From Tillandsia leiboldiana (Eukaryota; Streptophyta; Magnoliopsida; Poales; Bromeliaceae), in assembly GCA_029204045.2 (NCBI GenBank), contig CM055065.1:46419148-46483147 (forward strand): a stretch of DNA of 64,000 bases. Reading direction: 5' to 3'. The position numbers were made by a program, and so were the translations under genes. The notes under the pieces are model-generated. The model was not told where the DNA came from. It made no database searches and saw only the letters and a program-made list of their open reading frames with translations. Of this stretch, positions 1 through 12,472 are shown piece by piece; position 1 is the first letter of the stretch; every line of letters starts with the position of its first letter.

Positions 1-853
1 AGGTGCTCGTCATCGAGATTGCGGTGTTTTTTTTTTTAACAAAACAATACAAACCTATTGCAATAAAATATATAACTTTGTTTTTAATTTTTATATTTGC
101 CAAACAAGTGTAACAATATTTGGTTCAGTTTATATGATTTTTGATTCCGTTTGGTTTTCAAATTTACTAAAATTCGATTTTCGGATTCGGTTCAGTTTGA
201 ACATATTTCTTTACCGAACCGAAGATGGAAAAGTAATATATTTTACACTATTTTTCTAAACTATTTATTAAAATTTTATATTGGCAATCTTGATCATATA
301 TCAACATATTTTTAAAATTTTATGCTTACAATTAAATTTTTTGTGTGATTTTATAATGATTCGATTTTGACTCTTAAATAATAAATTAATTCACGTGAAA
401 AAATTAAAGAATTAAAAATTAATTACAAAACCGAACCATTCTGATTCTGAAATCAAAAAAAGATATTGAAAAATAAATTTTTACAACAAACTTTATAGAA
501 GAAAAAAATAGCGATTTATTCCTATGGAGCATCCAAGAACAAGAAGATTAAATTGTATATATCAACAAATTCTTACTTTTCATGGTCTAAGAAAATAAAA
601 AAATATATGTTTATACAATTTCATCTATATCAAATTGAAATATCAGAATAATCGATGTAATCACCATTCAATAGGTTAGATCCATTTACTTTTTCTTTAT
701 TTAGAATTTGGGATGTGATAAGAATATTAGAGCAATAAGAGCACCTTGGTTTGTTGATTAATAAAAGGAATTGGACATAGAGTATTATAGAATATTTTTG
801 TCATGTTGGAGGACAAAAAATTTGTGAATAATAAGACATGAGAAGGGCTGCTT
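1..853. other. AT-rich stretch without recognisable genes
   Basis: The stretch is strongly AT-rich, with homopolymer A/T runs and no open frame of useful length on either strand. I see no domain, LTR terminus or tandem array in it. It is probably old intergenic or decayed repeat DNA. Confidence 0.6.
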
Positions 854-1123
854 ATCATGCCCGGGGTGTATCGAATTCTGAGCTCACCAACAAATTAACC
901 ATCTGCACGATATGTTCCGTACAAATGAAGTATCTAACTTACAAAAATAAAACACAACTATAACTATACAGATATAAAAACTGTTACATAACTAGTTACA
1001 TAGTTCATTATACATCTAATACACCCGCAAACTTCAATAGCATCTCTCAGAACTGAAGTAAAAATATAATATCAAAATGTACACGGACTACTTTTTCAAG
1101 AACTAGCTAGTAGAGTACTCCAC
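854..1123 (-). repeat. Degenerate gypsy LTR end (M)
   Basis: Read on the minus strand, this piece ends in a degenerate ...CCCGGGCATGATA. That is a decayed form of the ...CCCGGGGCGTGACA end carried by the other gypsy LTRs here, and the spacing of the following motifs (genomic ACCAACAAATTAACCATCTGCACGA) is comparable. Element A begins directly at 1124, so A appears to have integrated into this older LTR. The five bases before A are TCCAC (1119-1123). The matching copy on the other side of A is not present, as expected if the far half of A was moved. Confidence 0.4.
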
Positions 1124-3829
1124 TGTCACGCCTCGGCGCCAAAACTGTGACCCGGGCCCGCCAACAAATTCGCCGCCCATACGGGAAGCCCCGTATAGAC
1201 GAAACGACTAATCTGCAAAAGATCAAACTACATTATACAGATATCAGAGCGAAAAAATAAACTGCTAAAATAAATATATACAACTCCTCAAATAGTACAT
1301 GCCAGGTACTCACAAAATATAAGTTTCTCCAAAATAATAAAACTCTCAGAATGTGAAAAGTAAATGATACAACCCAAAATCACTGACAATACGAATACAT
1401 CACCAAAAGGGGGTACAACTACTCTCTCTGGAAGAAGACTGGTAAGGATCTAGCTCGCGACTCCCTTACCTCGGTCAACAGGATCACAACAGGAGCAGCA
1501 GGAACTGGAGAAGAGGTCCCTAGGAAAAAGTCACCACAGCGGGTGTGAGAACTACATCCCACAGTAGTTCTCAGTGAGTACCGCCAACAAGTCCGACGGT
1601 CTGCCCACTAAGTCTACTAGAGGCATAAAGTAACAAATGCAATACTGAAAGGAAAAGGGCTGGAAAATAACTCTACAGCTACTATGCCTCTATCTAAATG
1701 TTCAAGGAGTGATACAGATGGAAACATGATGCATCTACTAACTCTCAAAATATAGTCACCTAATCTACATTGATTGCCACATGGGGTCCAATCAAACCTG
1801 CGCCTACCTACTGCCATTACATCCACGGAGGACTGGACTTACGTAGGGCATCCGTGACTGCCAAAACTGGCCCAGCCAGAGGGACTGCGTCGACAAGTCG
1901 CGATAGCAAAGTAATAGGCCTAGCTCCGGAGCGGCACTCGATGGGCGCGACCCCACCGAGAAAAGTATCCGCACATCTCTGTCGAGCTCAATGCTGCTCA
2001 TGCAGGCTATAGTCCAAATCCATGATCAACAAGATCGACAGTAACCAACAATACCATCTCTCAGTCACAGGCTAGAAAACCACACAGCCGGGACCCATCG
2101 TCGACTCAGATGTCTCCCAGAATAAAATATTGATCTAAATACTGCTACCAGACTCCACTCGGCCCCTAGGCACGAGTGTAACATGCATCCCACAACAACC
2201 CGACCACTCGGCCCACTACCCGGGTGAGGAAACTCTAAGTCCAGGTAAATAATAGATAAAAGTGTGGGAGTGTCTAAAGCATAAATAACTATCCCATGTT
2301 GGAGTTTTCTACTAGTCTGGTTGATATGCATCATATGACAGGGTGCTAGGTTAAGTTCCAACAATAGCAGTTTACTAACATAATTAGGAAGCAATAATCA
2401 AATACAATCATAATAACAACATAAAGGGATCACCATCTCCTTTTCTAACATGCATCCTAACCACATCTCGCAATCATGCATGAGTATAATCAAATAGAGT
2501 TAATGAACCGTCCACCGGTTTTGAAGACGAAGCAACCCACCTGGAAGTGCAAATCGATCCAAAATCCAAAAAGGCTGAAACTGCAGGGGGTTAATCCTCG
2601 GATTCCCACGATTCCAACGGGCCCAAAAACACCCAAAAACTCCTCCTGGTTACAAAGATATGGTCCAAACATTGCAATAAGTCAAAAACTCCCACAAACA
2701 CATGCTGCTGTACAAACAATCCAGAAAATGCTTAAATACCATCTGTAAGAAAATCTCTAAAAATTCCAATAAAAATACGACGGCGATCCTCGCGAAGAGT
2801 AGATGTCGATCAAGTCCTCAATGTCGAAATTCGATACCCGAGCGCAGAGATAAAAATTCGACAAGGCTCTACTATCCAAGAAAACCACCAGCAAAATAGG
2901 GGCTTAAAGATGTACCAGGAACCCCTAAAAAACTCAAATCTGGGAGGAGTAGAAATATGAAAATCATAGATTTACCTCTCGTGAATCCGATGCCATAAAA
3001 ATTGTCCAAAAATTTCGTCGGAGTAGTTCTGTGGACCTCGCGGACCGAAACATGACGGAAATGGGCCACCGAAGAAAGAACGCCGCACTGCGCTAACTCG
3101 CCGAAGAAGTCGATGCCGCAACCTCCAAAAAATCCGAGCCTCCTTCACAAGATGCAGAACAAGATGATAAACAAGGTTGCTTGAGGGCTCAGTCACAAAA
3201 GGGCTCGGGAAAAAGGTCCAAAGGCTCAAGAAAGGGGGCAATTTATAGCCCAAGCCCACCAAAAGGAAACCTCGGATTCGGGCGCAAGAATCGGGCACCC
3301 GAATCCGGCCCGGCCCACTCACTGTGCGCGCCCGAAACGCCGACAAAGTGACACGTGTCCCGCCCGTGCCCCGCGCGCCCAGTGCACACGCGCCCGCCAA
3401 TCACGGCGCGCCGCGTGGCAGCGCGGTCCACGGCGGGGACCGTTGGCCGCAGTTCACGGCGGCCCAGCCGGGTCGCTGCGCCCGCCAATGGGCGGGCGAC
3501 ACGTGGCCCGGCGGGGTCCACCGTGCGCCGCGCCCGGCACGAGACGCGCGTGGTCGCACGTGCGTTGACCCGCCAATCCGCGCGCGCCACGTGGCAGCGC
3601 CCTCCGTTGGCTGCTCTCGGTGCACGCCAAGTGGGTCGTGGACCGGCCCACACAAGAAATCGACCCGTTTGGCCCGTTTAGCCCGAAAATAGCCGATTTT
3701 CAACATTTTCGGGCGCTGAGTCTGTTTTTGGCATCCGTTTGACGCACAACGGACTCGATACACCAATAATAGGTGTTTTCTCACCGCCGACCATCCAGAC
3801 AGGTCATACGAAAAAATCGGGACACCACA
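1124..3829 (-). repeat. 3' LTR of gypsy element A
   Basis: This 2,706-bp LTR lies on the minus strand. Its element-sense start is TGTGGTGTCCCG (at 3829) and its end is GGCGTGACA (at 1124). It directly follows the polypurine tract after the pol stop codon. It has a GC-rich U3 with CACGTGGC and CCAAT-like modules (about 3400-3620), a TATA box at 3241-3247 and a long R/U5. The last ~780 bp (1124-1904) match the end of LTR C (18639-19460) at about 96% by eye, whereas the rest matches C only at about 78% and lacks roughly 1 kb present there. Confidence 0.85.
3241..3247 (-). promoter_or_regulatory. TATA box of LTR A
   Basis: On the minus strand GGCTATAAATTGCC lies just downstream of the GC-rich U3 and a degenerate TTCGGGCGCCCGAA-type motif (about 3277-3300). 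This is the same arrangement as in the other gypsy LTRs of the window, so it is the likely Pol II core promoter. Confidence 0.55.
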
Positions 3830-3841
3830 TCCTACCCCACT
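3830..3841 (-). other. Polypurine tract of element A
   Basis: On the minus strand AGTGGGGTAGGA immediately precedes the LTR start TGTGGTG. Element D has GTGGGGGAGGA at the equivalent place. This is the plus-strand DNA priming site, with one pyrimidine interrupting it in this copy. Confidence 0.7.
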
Positions 3842-3888
3842 AAAAGAAAGTTTCGTCTCCAAAACTAGGAAAACAAAACAGATGCACC

Positions 3889-6800
3889 TCAACCAGAAGC
3901 CTCGAACAGGAAAGGATAGGTATCTCTCATCACCGTCTCTAGCTCCCAAGTAGTCTCACGCTCCTCGTGATTGCTCCACAGAATCTTCACATAAGGTATA
4001 GCCCGGTTGCGTAATTCTCTCACCTCACGAGCTAGAATCCACAACGGGCGCTCCTCGTATCCAAGGTCCTCACCGAGCTCCAGTGGGGTGAAGTCAATCA
4101 CGTGCGAAGGATCGAAGACATATCTCCTCAGAACTGAGACGTGGAAAACGTCATATACTCTTGCTAGGCATGGAGGAAGGGCAACACGATATGCAACAGG
4201 GCCAACTCTCTCAAGTACCTCAAAGGGTCCAATAAAATGGGGACTGAGCTTCCCACGAACACCAAATCTCCGAACCCCTTTCGAAGGCGAGACCTTCAAA
4301 AAGACATGATCACCAACCTGAAACTCTAGGTCTCGCCGTCGAGTATCAGCGTAGCTCCTCTGCCGACTTTGGGCCGTCTCAAGATGTCGCCGAACTAATC
4401 TGACCTTTTCTTCAGCCTCCAGCAATAAATCAGGTCCCAAAGTCCTCTTCTCACCCACGTCACTCCAATATAAGGGTGATCGACACTTGCGTCCATACAA
4501 CGCTTCAAACGGAGCTATCTGAATGCTCGCTTGATAGCTGTTGTTGTACGCAAACTCAACCAATGCTAAGTGTCGGTACCACCCTCCTCCAAAATGCAGG
4601 ACGCACACTCTCAACATATCCTCGAGGGTCTGTATGGTGCGCTCAGACTGTCCATCGGTCTGTGGGTGGAATGCCGTGCTAAACCGGAATTGCGTCCCCA
4701 AGGCTGTCTGTAGGCTCCCCCAGAAATGCGAGACAAACCTCAGGTCTCTGTCTGATACAATCGAGGCGGGTACACCATGCAGTCTCACCACCTCATCCAA
4801 GTACAACTGAGCAAGTCGCTCCAAAGGCCAAGTCACCTGCACGGGTAGAAAGTGAGCAGACTTGGTGAGTCTATCCACAATAACCCAGATCGCGTCAGCT
4901 CCACTCTGCGCCCTCGGTAGTCCCGTGACGAAATCTATGGTGATGTGATCCCACTTCCACTCGGGGATTGGAAGACTCTGTAACTTGCCAGTAGGAACAC
5001 GGTGCTCTGCTTTCACTTGCTGACAAGTTAAACAGTGAGCCATGAATCTCCCAATGTCCCGCTTTATTCCAGTCCACCAAAAGTTTGCCTTGAGGTCCTT
5101 ATACATCTTAGTCCCTCCGGGATGAACGGTATAAGGTGTATAATGGGCCTCTCTCAAAATCTGCTCTCTGATCTCAGAATCCATAGGGACACACGCTCGG
5201 TCCCTGTACCGAAGTACTCCCGAGGCATCTACTGAAAAATCCCCTATCTGCTCTATCTGAATCTGCCCTCTAATCCTCATCAAATGGGGGTCCTCATTGT
5301 GTGCCTCTCTAATCCTGTCCAACAGAGTGGGCTGCACGACTATAGACATAAGTCTAGCAGAGACCCCAGGGGATACGACCTCGATCTGCAATCGCCTTAT
5401 CTGCTCGACTAGCGGTGCCTGCTGTGTAATCATCATGCTCAAACTCTGCACTGACCTCCTACTCAAAGCGTCTGCCACGACGTTAGCCTTGCCGGGATGA
5501 TACAGGATGCTCACATCATAATCCTTCAGTAACTCTAACCACCGGCGTTGCCTCAAGTTCAACTCATTCTGAGTAAACAAATACTTCAAGCTCTTATGAT
5601 CAGTGTAGATCTCGCAGTGCTCCCCATAGAGGTAATGCCGCCACAACTTCAAAGCAAACACAACGACTGCAAGCTCCAAATCATGCGTAGGGTAATTCTT
5701 CTCATAATCCTTGAGCTGTCGCGAAGCATAAGCAATTACCCTACCATGGTGCATCAGTACACAACCCAATCCGCTGTGAGAGGCGTCGCTGTAGATCACA
5801 AATCCATCACCCATCACTGGCAATGCTAGAATCGGCGCTGATATCAGTCTCATCTTCAGCTCCTCGAAGCTCTGCTGGCACTGCTCAGTCCAAATGAACT
5901 TTGTCCCCTTCCTAGTCAAACTGGTCAGGGGGGTAGAGAGCTTCGCAAAGCCCTCCACAAACCGACGGTAATAACCTGCTAAGCCCAAGAAGCTCCAGAC
6001 CTCAGTAACCGTCATCGGTCTAGGCCAATCCTGAACAGCATCAATCTTCGTCGGGTCCACTGCCACTCCCGCAGCTGATACTAAATGGCCTAAAAATGCA
6101 ACCTCCCGAATCCAGAACTCGCACTTCTTAAACTTGGCATATAGCTTCTTCTTTCTCAGAAGCTGTAGCACTATCCTCAAGTGTTCCTCATGCTCCATAT
6201 CACTCCGGGAGTATATCAGAATGTCGTCGATGAATACCACAACAAATAAGTCCAAGTACGGCTGGAATACCCGGTTCATTAAGTCCATAAATGCGGCAGG
6301 GGCATTAGTCAAACCAAATGGCATCACTGTGAACTCATAATGCCCGTACAGGGATCGAAAAGCCGTCTTAGATATATCCTCGGCCCTCACTCTCAACTAG
6401 TGGTAACCGGATTGGAGGTCAATCTTTGAGAACACCGAAGCTCCATGCAGCTGATCGAACAAATCATCAATCCGTGGTAAAGGATATTTGTTCCGGATGG
6501 TCACTTTGTTCAGCTCTTTATAATCCACACACAATCTAAGCGACCCATCTTTTTTCTTTACAAACAAAATCGGCGCTCCCCACGGTGATACACTGGGTCT
6601 AATAAAACTCCTGTCCATCAGATCCTGCAACTGCGCCTTCAGCTCTCTCAACTCAGCAGGTGCCATCCTGTAAGGTGCCTTCGAGATTGGCGCGGCTCCT
6701 GAAACCACGTCAATCACAAACTCTATCTCCCTCTCCGGCGGCATAGTCGTCAACTCAGGGGGAAACACATCTGGAAACTCGCGGACAATGGGGATATCCT

Positions 6801-8193
6801 CGAGTCCCAGTGACGCCGTTGGCACCTTGACAATAGTCGCCAAGAAAGCAGTACACCCTCTGCTCATCATCCGCCTAGCCCTCGCCGAGGAAACGGTCGC
6901 TGCGAACAGCGTGCTCTGGCAGCCACTGTAGACGAACTCCTCCTGTCCAGGCTCGCGGAGGGTCACAGTCCTCTCTCTGCAGTCAATAGTGGCGAAGTAC
7001 CGCGACAACCAATCCATACCAAGTACAACATCAAAATCCTGGAGCTGCCGCAAGACAAGCAAGTCTGCCGGCAAGATCTAAGATCCCAACTGCACGGGGC
7101 AAGCCCTACAACACTCCTCGACATGGAAAATATGATCTGGAATCTGAACCTCTAATGCATGCGACAATGAATCTATATCTATACCATGTAGGGATGCAAA
7201 TGCTCTACTAATAAATAAGTGTGAAGCACCGGTATAAAAAAGAACTCGAGCATGAACTGCAGAAATCAAAATAATACCTGCGACGACGTGGTCGGCCGCC
7301 GAAACATCCTCAACCTGGGCGGCGTAAACTCGCCCGCTCGGCGCTGGTGGTCGTCGCTCTGGCTGTCGCGAAGAAGAAGCATGATCAGGCCTACCATAGG
7401 TCGCAGAAGGTCCAGCCATCGGTAGAGGAATGGAGGGTGCTGAGGCTGTCGAGTGTGCTGGAAAGCCTACTCTGGGGCAAGACGCCTGGAAGTGGCCAGT
7501 CTGCCCACAACGAAAACATCGGCCCTGCCTCTGAGTACACTGGCTCGGTGGGTGCGGTCTTCCACAAATAACACATCTGTCCTAGCGCGGCTGCCGCTGG
7601 GACTGCTGCTGCTGCTGAGACTGTTGCGGCCTAGGCGGTCGGCGCTGCTGCTGCTGCTGAGAGTGACGGGGTGCACCTGACCTCTAGCACCCCTGAAACC
7701 CACGATCCTGAGGATGGAATCGTGGAGGTCTCGGAGGTCCCTGCCGACTCGTCTGTCCCTCATCAACCTTAGCTGGGCACTTCGCCCCCGGAATCACTGC
7801 GGGAGCTGGAGCCACCTCGTCCATCACTGCCTCCCCACTCTCTACATAAAGTGCCTGCTCCATCGAGGCATCCAGCGTCTGCAATCTGCATGAACGGACG
7901 AACTAATAAATGTCTCGGCGCAAACCTCGCTCGAACATGTAGATTTGATGCGCCTCGTCCCTGGCCGCGTGTGGTACACTGGCCAACAACCGGTTGAAGT
8001 CTGCGATGTACGCCTGCACGTGACGGTCTCCCTGTCGGAGATTCTTCAACTCCTGCTCCAACCTCTGCCTAACACTCTTTGGGAAGAAGGCTCCAAGAAG
8101 TAAGCTGCGGAACTCCGCCCAGGTAAGAAGCTGAGTCCTAGGCGGACCAACAGGTCGAACACGCCGCCACCAGGCCTCGGCGTTGTGCTCCAA
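3889..8193 (-). pseudogene. gag-pol of element A, 5'-truncated, five amber stops
   Basis: This is a chromovirus-type Gag-Pol read from 8193 down to 3889 in one frame with no frameshift. In order it has the GAG core (starting at LEHNAEAWWRR), zinc knuckle CFRCGQTGHFQASC, protease, reverse transcriptase with FIDDIL, RNase H (YSDASHS), integrase with an HHCC zinc finger and a DDE core (IDF, SDRD, QSERT), and a chromodomain-like end ([19 protein letters not shown]). The frame carries five TAG stops at 7903-7905, 7684-7686, 7582-7584, 7078-7080 and 6397-6399. Element D has TGG at the site matching 7078 and CAA at the site matching 6397. The protease catalytic motif reads FYTGAS, so the catalytic Asp is replaced by Tyr. 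The first part of gag is cut off by element B; its matching half is at 19758-20293. The copy is non-functional. Assignment to the Tekay/Del lineage is inference from motifs. Confidence 0.9.
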
Positions 8194-8593
8194 TGATCCG
8201 TCAGAGGAGGAGGCAATGTCGCAGCACCTCCCCAATGGATATATGAAACCGGATGAGAGAAAAAACAAAGAATATATTCTTAGGTGGAAGAGTTTTCTAT
8301 TTTTACTCTCTTACTGGAATGCCTTTACAAGAAACAATAGACCCATATTTATAGTCCTTAGGCTTACAAAAGATAAGACAAATAACAATTTTATTCTTAA
8401 CCAAATTGGCTTTATCCAATTTGGTTTTACAACCTGATCCATCTAAAACTACCTCGATCCTTATCCTAACCGAAGTAGTTGTAACTGCCTCCGCCTTATC
8501 CTCAATGGTTGAGACTTATCCGGAGTAGTTGTAACCGCCTCTCCCTATTCTCAATGGTTGAAACTTATCCAGAATTTTGATCGTCCCGAATCA
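8194..8593 (-). repeat. 3' LTR of gypsy element B
   Basis: This is a 400-bp LTR, element-sense TGATTCGGGACG (from 8593) to GACGGATCA (8194), with TATATTTATAG-type core promoter bases at 8346-8353. The five bases following it in element sense are TTGGA (8193-8189), the target duplication. The other LTR at 20294-20693 is also exactly 400 bp and differs at about 11 positions by eye. It interrupts the gag of element A. Confidence 0.9.
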
Positions 8594-8633
8594 TGGCTCC
8601 CCAAATTTTGAGAGGAACCAACACCTGTTGGAT

Positions 8634-9582
8634 CTAGAACTGCAAGCGAGGAAATTGGGTTTCTCCAGCTTTCCTTGTGAACCACTTAGCGGCACTTGGC
8701 TTTTGACCTTTCCGTCCAATACGACGGAAGGCTTCACGTTTACCTTTGCGTGTCGTTGTGACCTTGTGTTCCAAAATAGTATCATCAGCTAGCTGCTCTT
8801 CACGTTCTACCACGAGATCCTCCATGGGTGGCAGTACTTCTCCGGGCTCATCATCTAGCATTGACGGCTCGAAGGACTTTAGATTCTCGATATTGACGAC
8901 CGAATACATGTTTATGTATGCGGGCAGCTCTAGTTGACACGCATTCTCATCAATCTTGCGCACGATCTTGAAAGGTCCATAACGGATGGGCTTAAGCTTC
9001 TTACCATCGCCTTTCAAGCGCTCTTTGCTGAGTTGGAGCCAGACTAGATCACCCTCTTGGAAGTCGCCTTTCACCCGATGTCGGTCATGTTGTTCTTTAT
9101 ACTTCTGCTGAGATTTTTGTAGCTGTCGTTCCACTTCGCTATGCACTTTCTGAATACCCTCTAAGAACCGTTGTGCCTTCGCCATTTCACCTTTTTCCTT
9201 GGTGGTCCGCGGTTGCTCGACCGTGAACGACAAGTCGAAAGGGCTGGGGGGTAAGTAACCTAAGCACACCTCAAAGGGAGATTTGCTAGTGGAACTGTGT
9301 ATAGCTCGATTGAAGGCGAAGTGAAGGTACGGAAGGCTCTCGTCCCAAGTCTTGGGATGTCGAGCGTTATATCCTCTCAACAGATGTACAACTGTCCGGT
9401 TGACCACTTCTGTTTGCCCATCAGTTTGAGGATAAAAAGCCGTACTCCGTTGTAGCTTTGTGTCCATCATGGACCACAAGGACTGCCAAAAGTTGCTTGG
9501 AAAATGGCTGTCACGGTCAGATACAATCGAGCTTGGTAGCCCAAAATGTGTCCAAACGTGTTGGAAGAACAGCCGAGCTGTT
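8634..9582 (-). pseudogene. Integrase C-terminal part of element B (fragment)
   Basis: This is the 3' end of a chromovirus pol, open from the truncation at 9582 down to its stop at 8634. It contains the second half of the integrase core (IVSDRDSHF, then FYPQTDGQTE), the GPF/Y-type segment (IRYGPFKIVRKI) and a chromodomain-like tail near the C-terminus (ILEHKVTTTRKGKREAF ... AAKWFTRKAG). A purine-rich stretch (TTTGGGGAGCC) lies between the stop and the LTR. Reverse transcriptase, RNase H and the first part of integrase are missing, because the sequence ends abruptly at the start of LTR C. The short LTR and this tail suggest a chromovirus clade different from A and D (possibly Galadriel-like), but I cannot confirm that. 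Confidence 0.85.
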
Positions 9583-11207
9583 TGTGAGGACCCGAACCCC
9601 CGCTTAAGGGTTTATTGATGGATTAGTGGCTTCTGGGAGTGTTTGTGCGCGCGTCGGGCCAAAAAAATGGATTCCTGGTGTAAAATGGGAGCAAGTTTGC
9701 TTAACCGGAGGCCTTTGGGAAATTTTAGAAGTGGAATTGGACCAAACAGACATCGGATTTGGATTCAGCGCGTGAAAACGTTGAAAATGGACTATTTACT
9801 TGTTTTTTTTGAAGCCCGGACGCGAAAACACGGATTTCGAGGTGTGATGGCACTGTTCCGGCGGCCGGAGAGGCGCCGGCGGCGGCGGCTGGCGGCGGAG
9901 CGCGGCGACGGGAGGAGGCGCAGCCGCTCGGTCCACTGTGGAAGCGTGCACCCGGGCCCGTGACGCGTGGCGGCTCCTGGTTGGCAGGCGCAGCAGGCGC
10001 GGTCCACGGGAAAGGCGCGGGTGTACGGTGGACCGCAGGGTGGACACGTGGCATCTCCAGATTGGCTGGCTCTTGTGCGCGCGGTCCACGCAGCGATGGC
10101 GTACGCGGGCAGGTGCGGGGCAGTTGGGGCGACGTGGGGGCGCCACGTGGTGCCCCGCGGTTGGCCGGGCGCAGCCGCCCCACGCCCGCGAGTCGGGACA
10201 CGCGGCGCTGCGCGGTCGGCGGGCGCGCGTGCGCCGGGTGCGGGGAGTGTGGCACGGGACGCGTGGCGGGCTCTGGGGAATTCAGGCGCGCACAGTGTTG
10301 GGCCGGGTCCAACACTGTAGCCGCCCGATTGTCCCGGGCGCCCGGAATTGGGCCCAAAAAGCCCAATTTTGGGATTTTTCGGGTTGAGCCTATTTATACC
10401 CCTCCTTCACCCCGAGTTTGTGGTTTTTCCCAAACTCCTCTGCCCTTGGACCCTTTAGCAAAGGTTGAGCTCATCTTGTTGCGCATCTTTTCTAGGAGGC
10501 CCGGAATTTTTGGAAGCCGCGGCGTCGACGACTTCGGCATCGTAGCACAGAGCGACGTTCTTTCATCGGAGGCCCGTCATCGTCGCATTTCGGTCTGAGA
10601 GGTCCACAGAGCTACTCCGATAGTATTTTTGGACGATTTTTGTGGCATTGGATTCACGAGAGGTAGATCTACGATTTTTTTATTGTCCACTTTTCTCGGA
10701 TTTGAGCTTTTATTGGGGTTTCTGGTACGTTTTGACCCCCTTTTCTGCTGGTGGAGTTTTGGACAGCAACACCTTGTCAGATTTTTATCTCTGCATCTGG
10801 GCATCGGAATTCGATGTTTAAGGGATCTATTGACATCCACACTTCGCGAGGATCACCGTCGTATTTTTATTGGATTTTTTGGAGCATTGTTTACAGGTAA
10901 AAAATGTGCATCTTTCGGACTGTTTCAGCAGATTGTTTCTACTTGGGTTTTTGGTGGAATAAAGTGTAATCTTGGACCTTTTGTTGTACCCAAGGGTGTT
11001 TGCGTGTGTTTTTGAACCCGTTGGTGTTGAGAAAAATTGGAGACTGTTGCTCCTGGTATTTTCAGCTGTTGGACTTTGGACAGTTAGTGCCCTCAGGTGG
11101 GTGGCCTTGTCTCCAAGATTGATGGACTGGACATTAAATCTGCTATAGTAGGATTGTGCATGATAGTGAATTTCTTGTGCAGCATGCTAGAATGTAGGAA
11201 TTGATAT
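9583..11207 (+). repeat. Gypsy LTR C, first segment
   Basis: It starts with TGTGAGGACCCG, abutting the B integrase at 9582. It contains a GC-rich U3 with CACGTGGC and CCAAT-like modules (9940-10260), a TCCCGGGCGCCCGGA palindrome (10332-10346), a TATA box (10391-10398) and an R region. The region around 10629-10900 is clearly homologous to LTR A but diverged. The LTR is interrupted by the copia element at 11208 and resumes at 17220. The five bases before the start are CTGTT (9578-9582); this does not match the TSD of A, so the junction is an independent integration or a rearrangement. Confidence 0.75.
10391..10398 (+). promoter_or_regulatory. TATA box of LTR C
   Basis: GAGCCTATTTATACCCCTCC lies about 50 bp downstream of a GGGCGCCC palindrome, as in LTRs G and I. 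It is the likely core promoter of this LTR. Confidence 0.5.
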
Positions 11208-12438
11208 TGTTACGACTTTTTGTGTTGGCATATTTCGTGAGTTGAGTCGGAGTCTTGAAGTGATCAAATTGTCAATCAGCAATCGAAGACTCAGAGAAGA
11301 TTCAACAAGAGCTCAAGTTGACACTCAGTGTTTTGAGTCTTGAAGATTGAAGTTGAAGAATTGTGGATCATATACATCAATCTTAAGGAAAATGGATTCG
11401 GATTGATCAGGTACGTTTAACTAAATAATTTTGGTGATCCGAATACATTTGTGTAGTTTAGAAACACTTGGATAAATTTTTATTGCTTAAAAATCAAAAA
11501 CTGGACAAGTTGGATGTTCAGGATCCGGATCAGACCATTCCAGTTCGGACCCCGAACATAGTTTAGTTCATGCGGAATTCCAGTCTGGACCTCCCATGTT
11601 TCAGTCCGGACCCCGAACTATGTGTTTGCTGAAATCGCATGAACAGTCCGGACCGTAGGATTTCGTTCCGGACCCCGAACCTTGTTTTTTCAGGAATTCT
11701 CTGAAAAACAACGACAGTCCTGAACGAGCCTAATCCAGTCCGGACCGCCGTGCGGGAAAAATTCTGTTAAGTCAGTTTTTGATGCTTATCTCTTTCCACT
11801 CGAGAACTACCGATAAATTTTAGAAACACTCGAGAGCAACCCTAGAGGCTAGGTTTTTATCGTTCTTCTCTTTAGCCTCTTTTAGGTCAATTCGACGGTT
11901 CTTCCAAGATCTATCTTTTGTCGAATTGATCTAGTCTTTGCTTAGAGATTCCTTCTACCGTTCTTCAATGATAATCTAAGCAAAGGATCACCATCGAAGC
12001 CAATATTTCTATCGACTGAGTTTGCGTCGTGGATTCGGCGTAGCATCGTGGATTCGGTGTGTTGAAGGCGTTTCGTGGATTCGAAACGTGTGCTCGTGGA
12101 TTCGAGTGGCGTTCGTGGATTCGAACATGTGCAGTGGACGTGCAATCGGTGGAGCGCAAGGTCCGAAGAAGTTGAAGGAGGGGTTGAGTCCGTGGAGTCG
12201 GTAATCACCTTGTTATTCTTCTATTCTTAGTGGATTGTTATTGCGTGTTGGTCCCGTGGTTTTTCTCCTGGATTGGAGTTTCCACGTATATCTCGGTGTG
12301 CTGATTTTATTTTCCGCATTGGTTTTTATTTTGCACTGAGATTTGTTTTTAAGTATTACACCTATTCACCCCCCCCCTCTAGTTGTTTGATAGTACCTAT
12401 TTAGATCCTTGTGGATCCTTAATATATAAAAACCTACA
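11208..12438 (+). repeat. Copia 5' LTR
   Basis: 1,231 bp, TGTTACGACTTT to AACCTACA. It carries a cluster of CAGTCCGGACC-like motifs at about 11537-11752 and five TCGTGGATTCG copies at 12026-12124. A C-run near 12370 differs in length from that of the 3' LTR. Confidence 0.9.
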
Positions 12439-12440
12439 AG

Positions 12441-12452
12441 TGGTATCAGAGC
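12441..12452 (+). other. Primer-binding site, initiator Met tRNA
   Basis: TGGTATCAGAGC lies two bases after the 5' LTR. It is complementary to the 3' end of plant initiator-Met tRNA and is the minus-strand priming site. Confidence 0.9.
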
Positions 12453-12472
12453 GGGTTTTAGGTTTATCTATC

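Noticed and set aside
9960..10598. 212-residue open frame in LTR C and similar antisense frames
   Set aside because: GC-rich LTR U3 sequence with no domain; it spans the promoter region and has counterparts open on the opposite strand.
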